Below are positions 1 through 6,938 of a stretch of 9,442 bases of DNA, in pieces. The DNA is from JANXVY01 sp031365425 (lineage in GTDB: Bacteria > Pseudomonadota > Alphaproteobacteria > Rhizobiales > Hyphomicrobiaceae), in contig JANLYB010000038.1 of NCBI GenBank assembly GCA_031365425.1, forward strand, positions 1 to 9,442, given 5' to 3'. Made by a program: the position numbers and the translations under genes. The notes under the pieces were generated by a model. It saw only the letters and a program-made list of their open reading frames with translations. It searched no databases and had not been told where the DNA came from. Positions within the stretch are counted from its first letter, which is position 1. Every line of letters starts with the position of its first letter.

Positions 1-1
1 G

Positions 2-1333
2 GACCTGATCGAACGCCTGCGCCGCCAGGAGTTGGACGCCGCCAAGGAGCGCGCCAAATTCATTCAAGGCGATCTGGCCGAAATCAAGCAAGAGCGCGAG
101 AAGCTCAACGCGAAGCTTCAGGAAACCGCCGCGCAGATCCAAAAGACCGAAGGCCGTCTGACCGCCAGCGAAACCAAGTTGGTTGAACAAGAAGGCCTGG
201 AGAAAGCTCTCCGCTCCGATCTGGAGAATAACTCCGATCGCATCGCAAAGCTGATGGGCGCCCTCCAGCGCATGGGCCGCAATCCCCCGCCCGTGCTTTA
301 CACCCAGCGCGCCGACGCCTTGCAGATGGTCCGCAGCGCCATGCTGCTCGCCCAGGCTTTCCCCGAGCTGCGCAAAGACGCGCTGGCCCTCGCCAATAAG
401 CTCAACCACCTGATCGAGGTGACCACGAGCATCCGCAACGAACGCGATGCGCTGAAAACCGATACCGCAAACCTCGCCGACGCCCGCACCCGCATGCAAG
501 GCCTGCTCGAAAACAAAAAGCAGACCCTGAACGAGCGCCAGGCCGAACTGGCCCAGGTCCGTGCCACCGCCGCCGAACTGGCGAAAAACGTGACTGATCT
601 CAACGACCTGATCGCCAAGCTCGACAGCGCCGTCACCGCCGCCACCCCGCTCGGCGCTTACGATGCCGAAACCCGCGCCAAGATGGCCGACACGCCACAA
701 GTCGCGCTGCCGCCCTCGACGCAGCCGCCCTCCACTCAAAACGCCACGCAGGCAGTCGTCTCGGTCTTGCCGGCTAAACCCGCGACGCAAGACAAAGTCG
801 CCGCGCTGATGCCGCCGGCACCTCCCAAGCCTTCGGTCGTCGAGCTGGCCCCCGCGTCCCTCACGCTCGGCGGCGGCAATCCGGGCCGCTTGAAGCCCGC
901 CATCCCTTTCCACGAAGCCCGTGCCCGCCTGCCGCAACCGGCTCAAGGCCGCCGCGCAATCGCTTTCGGCGACAAGACCCAATACGGCGGCCAATCCAAA
1001 GGCATCGTCATCGAAACCCGGCAGAACGCCCAGATCACGTCGCCGTGCGACGGCTGGATCGTGTATGCCGGCGAATTCCGCAGTTACGGCCAGCTCTTGA
1101 TTATCAACGCCGGTGGCGGTTATCATGTCCTATTAGCTGGCTTGTCACAAATCGACGTGCAGCCTGGACAATTCGTCCTCGCGGCAGAACCCGTCGGTAC
1201 CATGAGCGGAACGGCCGCCGCCCAAGGTAAAACATCCAACTCCCCGGTCCTCTACGTAGAATTTCGCAAAGACGGTCGTCCCATCGACCCCGACCCTTGG
1301 TGGGTCGACGGTCATCAGAAGGTGCAAGGATAA
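2..1333 (+). CDS. EnvC-family murein hydrolase activator (degenerate M23/LytM protein), 5' partial
   Basis: The frame is open to the left edge of the window, so the true start and the signal peptide lie upstream. The TTG at 32 is only an internal codon. Numbering from that codon, residues 1-75 and about 130-205 are Lys/Glu/Gln/Ala-rich coiled coil. Residues 220-290 are a Pro/Ala/Thr linker, and residues 305-425 form a LytM (peptidase M23) fold ending in VLYVEFRKDGRPIDPDPWW. The zinc ligands of active M23 enzymes are missing. The HxGxD region reads SKGIVIE, the YaHL position reads LLAGL, and the HLHFE motif reads VLYVE. This matches EnvC-type proteins, which in the family do not cut peptidoglycan but activate periplasmic amidases at the division septum. 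The stop codon overlaps the ctpA start (TAATG), so the two genes are probably translationally coupled. The family call is confident; the cellular role is inferred from the family. Confidence 0.88.
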   Translation, partial: DLIERLRRQELDAAKERAKFIQGDLAEIKQEREKLNAKLQETAAQIQKTEGRLTASETKLVEQEGLEKALRSDLENNSDRIAKLMGALQRMGRNPPPVLYTQRADALQMVRSAMLLAQAFPELRKDALALANKLNHLIEVTTSIRNERDALKTDTANLADARTRMQGLLENKKQTLNERQAELAQVRATAAELAKNVTDLNDLIAKLDSAVTAATPLGAYDAETRAKMADTPQVALPPSTQPPSTQNATQAVVSVLPAKPATQDKVAALMPPAPPKPSVVELAPASLTLGGGNPGRLKPAIPFHEARARLPQPAQGRRAIAFGDKTQYGGQSKGIVIETRQNAQITSPCDGWIVYAGEFRSYGQLLIINAGGGYHVLLAGLSQIDVQPGQFVLAAEPVGTMSGTAAAQGKTSNSPVLYVEFRKDGRPIDPDPWWVDGHQKVQG

Positions 1334-2754
1334 TGCGCAAGACAGACATCGCGTTCTGGTCGTTCATGACAATGACGGCGCTCGCCGGAGCGACGACCGT
1401 GTTCAATCTCACGCGCGCTCATTCAGCGACGCCTTCACCCAACTCCGAGCTCTATAAGCAGCTCGACCTGTTCGGCGACGTGCTCGAGCGCGTGCGGTCC
1501 GATTACGTCGAAAAGCCCGACGACACCCAACTCATCGAAGCAGCCATCAACGGCATGCTCGCTTCCCTCGACCCGCACTCGTCGTACATGAGCCCGAAAA
1601 GCTTCCGCGACATGCAGGTCCAGACGCGCGGCGAATTCGGCGGCCTCGGTATCGAAGTCACGATGGAAAACGGCGTCATCAAAGTCGTCTCCCCCATTGA
1701 CGACACCCCCGCCGCAAAAGCCGGCGTGATGTCGAACGATTTGATCACCGCCCTCGACAACGAACAGATTACCGGCCTGACGCTGGAACAAGCCGTCGAA
1801 AAGATGCGCGGCCCCGTCAACACGCCGATCAACCTGACCATCGTCCGCAAGGGCAAGGACGATCCGTTCGACATCAAGGTCGTCCGCGATGTAATCAAGA
1901 TTAACCCGGTCAAAGCCCGTGCCGAAGGCGATGTCGCCTATGTCAAAGTCTCGACCTTCAACGAACAGACCCACTCCAATCTCGTGAAGGCCGTCGATGG
2001 CCTGAAAAAGCAGATCGGCAAGGATCTCAAGGGCTACATCATCGATCTGCGCAACAATCCTGGCGGCTTGCTCGATCAGGCCATCTCCGTCTCCGACGAC
2101 TTCCTGGAAAAGGGCGCCATCGTCCTCACCAAGGGCCGCAACGGCGAAGAAACCCAGCGCGCCCAGGCGCACCCCGGCGACATCACCGACGGCAAGAAGG
2201 TCCTCGTCCTCATCAACGGCGGCTCGGCTTCGGCTTCAGAAATCGTCGCCGGTGCCCTCCAGGACCACAAGCGCGCGACCGTTATCGGCACCCGCTCGTT
2301 CGGCAAAGGCTCGGTCCAGACCATCATCCCGCTCGGCCAGAACGGCGCAATCCGCCTGACCACCGCGCGCTACTATACGCCGTCGAACCGCTCCATCCAG
2401 GCCAAGGGGATCGATCCCGATATCTTGGTCGAAGAAGAGCTGCCAGACGACCTGAAAGCCAAGGTTGCCGCAGTCGACAAAAACCGCGGCGAAGCAAGCC
2501 TCCGCGGCCATCTCAAAAACCCCGGCAACGCTGGTAAGGATGTCGGCAAGGATAAGGACAAGGACGCCGCCGACGGCAAGGAAATCCGCGAAACCTCGGG
2601 TTCCTCAGCCTACGTCCCCAAAGAACCTGAAAAAGACACCCAGCTCCAGTACGCTCTCGGCATGCTGCGCGGCACCGTGACGGAAGCCAAAGCGCCCGAA
2701 AAAACGCCCACGGCCTCCACACCCACCGAAGAAAAGAAGGCCGTGCCGAACTAA
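1333..2754 (+). CDS. ctpA: CtpA-type carboxy-terminal processing protease (peptidase S41)
   Basis: This is a 473-aa serine protease of the tail-specific/C-terminal processing family, expected to work in the periplasm. I chose ATG 1333 over the in-frame GTG at 1297. It overlaps the preceding stop (TAATG), has AGAAGG ten bases upstream, and places a hydrophobic export segment (residues 7-24) at the N terminus. A PDZ domain covers about residues 97-185 (GEFGGLGIEV onward), followed by the S41 core with IIDLRNNPGG at 236-245. The catalytic serine is S300 in GGSASASEI. The lysine base is K325 in RSFGKGSVQ, 25 residues on as in E. coli Prc, with Q329 completing the usual S/K/Q set. The C-terminal tail after about residue 385 is low-complexity and Lys/Asp/Pro-rich, ending KKAVPN. 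Pairing with EnvC fits a role in controlling peptidoglycan hydrolases or their activators, but the substrate is not shown here. Confidence 0.95.
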   Translation: MRKTDIAFWSFMTMTALAGATTVFNLTRAHSATPSPNSELYKQLDLFGDVLERVRSDYVEKPDDTQLIEAAINGMLASLDPHSSYMSPKSFRDMQVQTRGEFGGLGIEVTMENGVIKVVSPIDDTPAAKAGVMSNDLITALDNEQITGLTLEQAVEKMRGPVNTPINLTIVRKGKDDPFDIKVVRDVIKINPVKARAEGDVAYVKVSTFNEQTHSNLVKAVDGLKKQIGKDLKGYIIDLRNNPGGLLDQAISVSDDFLEKGAIVLTKGRNGEETQRAQAHPGDITDGKKVLVLINGGSASASEIVAGALQDHKRATVIGTRSFGKGSVQTIIPLGQNGAIRLTTARYYTPSNRSIQAKGIDPDILVEEELPDDLKAKVAAVDKNRGEASLRGHLKNPGNAGKDVGKDKDKDAADGKEIRETSGSSAYVPKEPEKDTQLQYALGMLRGTVTEAKAPEKTPTASTPTEEKKAVPN

Positions 2755-2780
2755 CCCGCTTTCTCAATCATCGAACCACC

Positions 2781-2807
2781 CAACGGGCGCCCTAGAGGCG
2801 CCCGTTG
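2781..2807 (+). terminator. Stem-loop terminator after ctpA
   Basis: A perfect 11-bp GC-rich inverted repeat (CAACGGGCGCC / GGCGCCCGTTG) with a 5-nt loop CTAGA starts 27 nt after the ctpA stop. The tail TCGTCTCATTTGC is only moderately T-rich, so termination may be incomplete or may need Rho. Position and stem strength support the call. Confidence 0.65.
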
Positions 2808-2834
2808 TCGTCTCATTTGCTTCGTTTGTAAGTT

Positions 2835-2873
2835 AGGTTAGACGCGGCATGATCTCAACATCATGACGAACCT
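2835..2873. repeat. Inverted repeat in the ctpA-rppH gap (possible operator or RNA stem)
   Basis: The 252-bp gap between ctpA and rppH holds the ctpA terminator and this element. The inner arms are CATGAT (2848-2853) and ATCATG (2860-2865), separated by CTCAAC. They are flanked by outer arms AGGTT (2835-2839) and AACCT (2869-2873). The element lies about 135 bp upstream of the rppH start, where an operator could sit. No convincing -35/-10 pair was seen nearby; a TTGCTT at about 2895 has only a weak partner (CTACCG) 17 nt later. The repeat is visible, but its function is unknown. Confidence 0.35.
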
Positions 2874-3006
2874 CAATGCGCCGTAACCCGACAATTGCTT
2901 TGTGACTCGTGCGCTGACTACCGGGGCGCCCGAATCTCCGCGATATGGCGCACGCCCCCGCAATGGGCTACACCACCACCATCCACCTCCCCCCGATGGA
3001 TCCCCA

Positions 3007-3516
3007 ATGAAGATCGACCCCGCCAAACTCCCCTACCGCCCCTGCGTCGGCGCCATGATCCTGAACCCCGCTGGCCTCGTCTGGGTCGGCCGCCGCTATG
3101 ATGCGCCCGGCGACGCCGAAGGCCGCGGCACCTGGTGGCAGATGCCCCAGGGCGGCATCGACGAAGGCGAAGACGCAGCCGCCGCCGTCCTGCGCGAAGT
3201 GCAGGAAGAAACCGGCATGACCTCGCTGACGATCCTCGACGAAATCCCCGGTTGGCACCTCTACGACCTGCCCCTGGAGCTGCTCAAAAAGAAAGTCTGG
3301 GGCGGTAAATACCGCGGCCAGAAACAAAAATGGTTCGTCCTGCGTTTCACTGGACCCGACAGCGAAGTCGCCATAACCCCCGTCACCGGACCCAAACCCG
3401 AGTTTGATAGCTGGCGTTGGGCTCAAGCCTCTGAACTTCTCGACACCATTGTCCCCTTCAAACGCGACGTCTACCAAGCCGTCCTCGCGCAAGCCGCCAA
3501 ACTCTCTCACATTTAA
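3007..3516 (+). CDS. rppH: RNA pyrophosphohydrolase RppH (Nudix hydrolase)
   Basis: This 169-aa Nudix protein is expected to remove pyrophosphate from 5'-triphosphorylated RNAs, starting 5'-end-dependent decay in the cytoplasm; relatives also cleave dinucleoside polyphosphates. The Nudix box GX5EX7REUXEEXGU is complete at residues 49-71, with GGIDEGE followed by REVQEETGM. Other RppH hallmarks are LPYRPCVGAMILN at 8-20, WQMPQGG at 44-50, GGKYRGQKQKWF at 99-110, EFDSWRW at 132-138 and IVPFKRDVY at 148-156. The same frame is open upstream to a GTG at 2902, but that extension (with HHHH and PPPP runs) is unlike the family. The ATG at 3007 places the conserved core at the normal distance, although its Shine-Dalgarno sequence is weak (GATGGA). 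It is followed by the hydrolase gene 18 nt later and is probably co-transcribed with it. Confidence 0.95.
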   Translation: MKIDPAKLPYRPCVGAMILNPAGLVWVGRRYDAPGDAEGRGTWWQMPQGGIDEGEDAAAAVLREVQEETGMTSLTILDEIPGWHLYDLPLELLKKKVWGGKYRGQKQKWFVLRFTGPDSEVAITPVTGPKPEFDSWRWAQASELLDTIVPFKRDVYQAVLAQAAKLSHI

Positions 3517-3534
3517 ACAAGGCTCTCGGGTTTG

Positions 3535-4539
3535 ATGATCTCCTCCAAAGCGCTGATCGCCATCATACTGGCAACAGCTTTCGCCGCACCGCTCCACGCT
3601 CAGACGATCATCCCCGCCCAACCCGTGGTCCCAGCGGAGACGGTCGACCAGATCCCGTTCCCCGTCCCATCCTTCCTGCAATTCGATTCTGACGGCCAAA
3701 ACCTGCGCATGGCCTTCTTCGACCTCCGCCCCGCTGGCGTTCCCAAAGGCACCGCCCTCCTGCTCCACGGCAAAAACTTCGCGTCCGATTATTGGACCCC
3801 CGCCATTGCGGGCCTGCTAGACGCTGGCTACCGCGTCATCGTCCCCGACCAGTTAGGCTTCGGCCAGTCCTCCAAACCCGACCGCACCTACACCTTCGAG
3901 CTTCTAGCGGCCAACACCGCGCTCCTGCTCGACACCCTGAAAATCACCAAGGTCTCCGTCATCGGCAACTCCATGGGCGGCATGCTCGCGGTCCACTTCG
4001 CCCGCCGCTACCCAGACCGCGTCGCCAAACTCATCCTCGAAAACCCTCTCGGCCTCGAAAACTACAAGCCCGCCATCCCGCCCCAATCGAATGCCGATCT
4101 CATCAAGCTCGAAATGACCCAGACACCCGAGAGCTACTCGAAATTCCTGCACAGCTACTTCCCGGTCTGGAAACCCGAATACGAACGCTTCGTCCAAGCC
4201 TTTGCCCGCACCCAATCCGCCGCCGATTATCCCGACGTCGCCCGCGCTTCCGCCCAGACTTACCAAATGATCTACGACGGGCCTATCGTCGACGAACTGC
4301 CCAAACTCACCATGCCCACCCTGCTCATCATCGGCCAGAAAGACCGCACCGTCTTCGGCCGCCGCTTCGCCCCGCCGGAAGCCATCAAAGGCCTCGGCGA
4401 CTTCCCGGCGCTTGGCAAAGCCGCCGCCAAGACCATCCCCAACGCTCGCCTCGTCGAAATCCCCGACTCCGGCCACGTCCCCCACCTCGAAACCCCTGAG
4501 ACCTTCATCAAAGCCGCCACCGAATTTCTCGCTGAATAG
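3535..4539 (+). CDS. Exported alpha/beta-fold hydrolase
   Basis: This is a 334-aa alpha/beta hydrolase. A typical Sec signal peptide (residues 1-22, MISSKALIAIILATAFAAPL then HA) points to the periplasm or outside the cell. The oxyanion region HGKNF is at 78-82. The nucleophile elbow GNSMGG has Ser146, the acid is Asp270 in GQKDRTVFG, and the base is His314 in DSGHVPHLE, so the triad is complete. A cap region lies at about residues 175-250. I preferred ATG 3535 to the adjacent TTG at 3532; AAGG lies 12 nt upstream. The gene sits 18 nt after rppH and 9 nt before the ATP-grasp-like gene, so all three are likely one transcript. The substrate cannot be read from the sequence; ester, lactone, haloalkane and peptide substrates all occur in this fold. 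Confidence 0.88.
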   Translation: MISSKALIAIILATAFAAPLHAQTIIPAQPVVPAETVDQIPFPVPSFLQFDSDGQNLRMAFFDLRPAGVPKGTALLLHGKNFASDYWTPAIAGLLDAGYRVIVPDQLGFGQSSKPDRTYTFELLAANTALLLDTLKITKVSVIGNSMGGMLAVHFARRYPDRVAKLILENPLGLENYKPAIPPQSNADLIKLEMTQTPESYSKFLHSYFPVWKPEYERFVQAFARTQSAADYPDVARASAQTYQMIYDGPIVDELPKLTMPTLLIIGQKDRTVFGRRFAPPEAIKGLGDFPALGKAAAKTIPNARLVEIPDSGHVPHLETPETFIKAATEFLAE

Positions 4540-4548
4540 TAGATCAAA

Positions 4549-5844
4549 ATGACCACCCCGCAGTCCATCGAGCACCTCAACACCGACTGCACCTGCATCA
4601 CCCTGGATCGCGACGCCCTGTGCAAAGCCGCCGAGGCAATCGTCGGTGACCCTGCCTTCTGCCACGACCTCGCAACCTCCCATCCCCACCTGCTGTCGGC
4701 GCAGCCGATGTTCCTCTCTGCCGCCCACGCCGCACAGATGCAGGCGATCATCACCGCCATCGAACAGGTCGCCGCCCTCCCGGCCTTCCAGCAAACCGTC
4801 CTCGCCAACGCCCCCGAAATTGCCCGCTACAAACCCGGCCCCATCGGTATCTTCATGGGCTACGATTTCCATCTCGGCGAAAACGGCCCCCGCTTGATTG
4901 AAATCAACACCAACGCTGGCGGCGCTCTCCTCAACGCCTACCTCCTGCAAGCCCAACGCATCTGCTGCGCTCCTATGCTCGCAGAAAACTCCGCCACCCC
5001 ACACGACATCCAAACCCTGCTCAAAAGCTTCCTGGCCGACTTCCGATCCGAATGGCACCGTCAAGGCCGCAGCACCCCCTTACGCTCCATCGCCATTGTC
5101 GACGAAACCCCGCGCGAGCAATACCTCTATCCCGAGTTCATCCTGTTCCAGCGCCTGTTCGAAACGAACGGCATCCGAGCGGTCATCGCCGCCCCCAGCG
5201 ACCTCACCCATCGCAACGGCGTCCTTTGGCACGACGGCGCGCCCATCGACCTAGTCTATAACCGCCTCACCGATTTTGACTTCACAACGCCCCAAGCCCG
5301 CGCCCTCCGCGACGCCTACCTCGCAGGCAACGTCGCCGTCACACCCAATCCGCACGCCCACGCCCTCTATGCCGACAAACGCAACCTCGCCCTCCTGACG
5401 GACGAAACCCTCCTCCGCTCTTGGGGCCTCCCCGAGCCGGAGATCGCAACCTTGCTCGCAAGCATCCCGCACACACAGCTCTTCGCGAACGCCGATCTCA
5501 ACGCCCTCTGGGCACAGCGCAAACATCTGTTCTTCAAACCAAGCGGCGGCTACGGCGGCAAGGCCACGTACCGCGGCGACAAAGTCACCCACAAAGTCTG
5601 GGCCGAAATCTCAAAGCTCGATTACGTCGCCCAGGAACTCGTGCAGCCCAGCACCCGCATGACCGCCGTCGACGGCAAGCTCCAAAACCTCAAAGCGGAC
5701 CTGCGCGCCTACACTTACGCTGGAGAAATCCGCCTCCTCGCGGCCCGCCTCTACCAGGGCCAGACCACCAACTTCCGCACCCCCGGCGGTGGCTTCGCCC
5801 CCGTCTTCGTCAGCTCCCAAAACGCCGACTGCCACTGCAGCTAA
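4549..5844 (+). CDS. ATP-grasp-like protein of unknown substrate
   Basis: This 431-aa protein has no assignable name, but its motifs resemble the ATP-grasp superfamily (carboxylate-amine/thiol ligases). GIFMGYDFHLG at 100-110 leads into PRLIEINTNAGG at 114-125. HLFFKPSGGYGGKA at 326-339 looks like a nucleotide-binding Lys plus Gly-rich loop. YVAQELVQPSTRM is at 359-371. A C-terminal stretch has KADLRAY at 382-388 and LYQGQTTNFRTPGGGFAPVF at 401-420, where N408 and nearby acidic residues could bind metal. No signal peptide is visible, so the protein is likely cytoplasmic. CxC pairs occur at both ends (C14/C16 and C428/C430), with a CC at 139-140. Translation starts 9 nt after the hydrolase stop without a clear Shine-Dalgarno sequence, suggesting coupling. 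The alternative is a catalytically altered relative of glutathionylspermidine synthase-like enzymes. The fold is a moderate inference; the reaction is unknown. Confidence 0.7.
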   Translation: MTTPQSIEHLNTDCTCITLDRDALCKAAEAIVGDPAFCHDLATSHPHLLSAQPMFLSAAHAAQMQAIITAIEQVAALPAFQQTVLANAPEIARYKPGPIGIFMGYDFHLGENGPRLIEINTNAGGALLNAYLLQAQRICCAPMLAENSATPHDIQTLLKSFLADFRSEWHRQGRSTPLRSIAIVDETPREQYLYPEFILFQRLFETNGIRAVIAAPSDLTHRNGVLWHDGAPIDLVYNRLTDFDFTTPQARALRDAYLAGNVAVTPNPHAHALYADKRNLALLTDETLLRSWGLPEPEIATLLASIPHTQLFANADLNALWAQRKHLFFKPSGGYGGKATYRGDKVTHKVWAEISKLDYVAQELVQPSTRMTAVDGKLQNLKADLRAYTYAGEIRLLAARLYQGQTTNFRTPGGGFAPVFVSSQNADCHCS

Positions 5845-5854
5845 TACCAGCTCC

Positions 5855-5894
5855 CCCAAAACGAAAAACGGGCACCCGCTGTTGCGAATGCCCG
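5855..5894 (-). terminator. Intrinsic terminator of the atp operon
   Basis: On the minus strand the arms CGGGCA and TGCCCG (5889-5894 and 5869-5874) enclose an inner CGC/GCG stem with a TGTT-type loop. The T-rich run TTTTTCGTTTTGGG follows directly. It begins about 28 nt after the atpC stop. On the + strand nothing T-rich follows the stem, so it serves the atp transcript rather than the convergent + strand genes. Confidence 0.72.
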
Positions 5895-5922
5895 CTCAAA
5901 TCTCAATGCGACTCCGTCAGCC

Positions 5923-6327
5923 TCAGCCGCGTGCGCGAGACGCAGCGATCTGCTTCATCTGATCGATCGCCATCCCTAAGTGACGGCGGGCTTCATCGTC
6001 GTTGGCGCCTGCCAACGCAGCTTCCGTCGCCTTCAACTCGGCTTCGATGTGGCGCGGATCGACTTCATCGGTGATGAACGCCTGCTCGGCTAGCACGACC
6101 ACGCTCTCAGGGCGCACTTCGACAAACCCGCTCTTCACGAAGATCGCCTTTTTGCCGTCCTTCGTGCGCGTCAGGATCGTACCGGGACGCAGAGTCGAAA
6201 TCACCGGCGCATGACCCACCAGCACCGTGAAATCGCCATCGGCACCCGGAAGCTCGACCTGCTCGGCATCCACCGAAAGCAAAATGCGCTCAGGGCTCAC
6301 CAGCTCGAATTTGAACGTACCAGCCAT
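5923..6327 (-). CDS. atpC: F1Fo ATP synthase subunit epsilon
   Basis: This 134-aa protein is the epsilon subunit of the F1 central stalk, which links gamma to the c-ring. The N-terminal beta-sandwich is typical: FKFELVSPERILLSVDAEQV, then LPGADGDFTVLVGHAPVISTLRPG and FVKSGFVEVRPESVVVLAEQA. A two-helix C-terminal domain covers about residues 88-134. The start ATG lies 4 nt after the stop of the 93-aa gene and has only a poor Shine-Dalgarno sequence (AGAGAAAG, far upstream), so translation may depend on coupling to that upstream gene. It is the last gene before the operon terminator. In most alphaproteobacteria atpC directly follows atpD; here it is displaced by about 730 nt. Confidence 0.96.
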   Translation of the reverse strand: MAGTFKFELVSPERILLSVDAEQVELPGADGDFTVLVGHAPVISTLRPGTILTRTKDGKKAIFVKSGFVEVRPESVVVLAEQAFITDEVDPRHIEAELKATEAALAGANDDEARRHLGMAIDQMKQIAASRARG

Positions 6328-6331
6328 CGTC

Positions 6332-6613
6332 TCAAACTTTCTCTAACCAGCTCGGATCAACCCACAAGAAGTGGAAGCAGCCACCCGCGGAATTGACGTA
6401 TTCAATTTCTGCAAATCCGTATTCGCTAAACTCGCTTACGACCGAATTCTGCCCAACACACGCATCGAGAAATTGCACCTCGTCCTCGGGTATCCCGCTG
6501 AAAAACCAGTCATCCAGCTTCAACAGCCGAACCCGATCCCCAAGCAGCAATCCGCGATTATTGAGCGGATAACCCTCGGGCAGCTCAGGCTTTGCCGCCA
6601 TCGTGTTCTTCAT
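6332..6613 (-). CDS. Small conserved-looking hypothetical protein in the atp operon
   Basis: This 93-aa protein has no family I can name with confidence. It reads GDRVRLLKLDDWFFSGIPEDE, then FLDACVGQNSVV and YGFAEIEYVN, and ends FHFLWVDPSWLEKV. The alternating hydrophobic pattern after GDRV suggests a small beta-barrel of SH3/KOW-like type. No signal peptide or membrane segment is visible. The start is uncertain: ATG 6613 overlaps the preceding gene by 29 nt, while ATG 6601 (residue 5, MAAKPELPEGYP) would overlap by 17 nt. Neither has a strong ribosome site, so re-initiation after the upstream gene is likely. Codon use and GC resemble the neighbours. Its place between atpD and atpC implies co-expression with ATP synthase but does not prove a shared function. 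Confidence 0.75.
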   Translation of the reverse strand: MKNTMAAKPELPEGYPLNNRGLLLGDRVRLLKLDDWFFSGIPEDEVQFLDACVGQNSVVSEFSEYGFAEIEYVNSAGGCFHFLWVDPSWLEKV

Positions 6614-6872
6614 CGTCGTCGTGTCCAGCTTTCGCCTGCACTTCTTCCGGCGTCTGAACCTTCGCGCCGCAGAACGGACAGAAGAACATCGGATGATCGA
6701 CCATGCCCGGCTCTTCGTCTTCCAGATCGATCAAACCGACCGACATGTAGAGAACGCCGTCTTCGCCAACCGTGATCAGCGGCTCGAACTCTTCACCGCT
6801 GATGGCATCTTTCAGCTCACCGCAGCACTTGCCAAAATTTCCGATGTCGATCGGCGCCGCTTCATCAGCCAT
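6585..6872 (-). CDS. Small Cys-containing protein with CPFCG motif (zinc-ribbon-like)
   Basis: This is a 95-aa acidic protein. Four cysteines form two pairs, C16-C17 (GKCCGEL) and C65/C68 (FFCPFCGAK), as expected for a small metal-binding or redox fold; CPFCG is a usual zinc-ribbon knuckle. The middle, PLITVGEDGVLYMSVGLIDLEDE, looks like a short beta-sheet. The tail is charged (HDDDEEHDGGKA). The start at 6872 is well supported by GAGGAA five nt upstream. Its 3' end overlaps the 93-aa gene, so the two are a translationally linked pair. It is not the alphaproteobacterial ATP synthase inhibitor zeta, which has a different, helical sequence. The function is unknown; metal binding is an inference from the cysteines. 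Confidence 0.8.
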   Translation of the reverse strand: MADEAAPIDIGNFGKCCGELKDAISGEEFEPLITVGEDGVLYMSVGLIDLEDEEPGMVDHPMFFCPFCGAKVQTPEEVQAKAGHDDDEEHDGGKA

Positions 6873-6877
6873 GGTCG

Positions 6878-6902
6878 TTCCTCATAGTGCCCCTGAGAGG
6901 CA
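6878..6902 (-). promoter_or_regulatory. Strong Shine-Dalgarno site with an upstream hairpin for the 95-aa gene
   Basis: GAGGAA (6878-6883) sits five nt before the ATG. Just upstream, TGCCTC TCA GGGGCA (6888-6902) forms a 6-bp stem, including one G-U pair, with a 3-nt loop. The ribosome site fixes the start. The hairpin may only be incidental. Confidence 0.5.
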
Positions 6903-6909
6903 TGATAAT

Positions 6910-6938
6910 CTTATAGCGCCAGTCTAACGCTACCGAAA
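6910..6938 (-). promoter_or_regulatory. Possible weak promoter for the two small genes and atpC
   Basis: TATAAG (6910-6915) matches the -10 consensus at five of six positions and lies about 38 nt before the 95-aa start. The hexamer 17 nt upstream, TTTCGG, is a poor -35. This could give atpC a supply independent of the main atp promoter, but the support is thin. Confidence 0.2.

Noticed and set aside
1435..2172. Minus-strand open frame (245 aa) opposite ctpA
   Set aside because: It lies wholly inside the S41 protease gene and shows no recognisable domain.
2902..3006. N-terminal extension of RppH starting at GTG 2902, with HHHH and PPPP runs
   Set aside because: The extension is unlike RppH proteins, and the ATG at 3007 puts the conserved LPYRPCVG core at the usual distance from the start.
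3904..5064. Long - strand open frame (386 aa) opposite the hydrolase and ATP-grasp-like genes
   Set aside because: It spans two well-supported genes on the other strand, and its Gly/Asp/Val-rich sequence matches the mirror of GC-rich codons.
5421..6074. + strand open frame running past the ATP-grasp-like gene into atpC
   Set aside because: It is Arg/Pro-rich, overlaps two real genes and crosses the atp terminator.
6332..6872. The two small genes as the ATP synthase zeta inhibitor
   Set aside because: The zeta subunit is a helical protein with a different N-terminal sequence; neither small protein resembles it.
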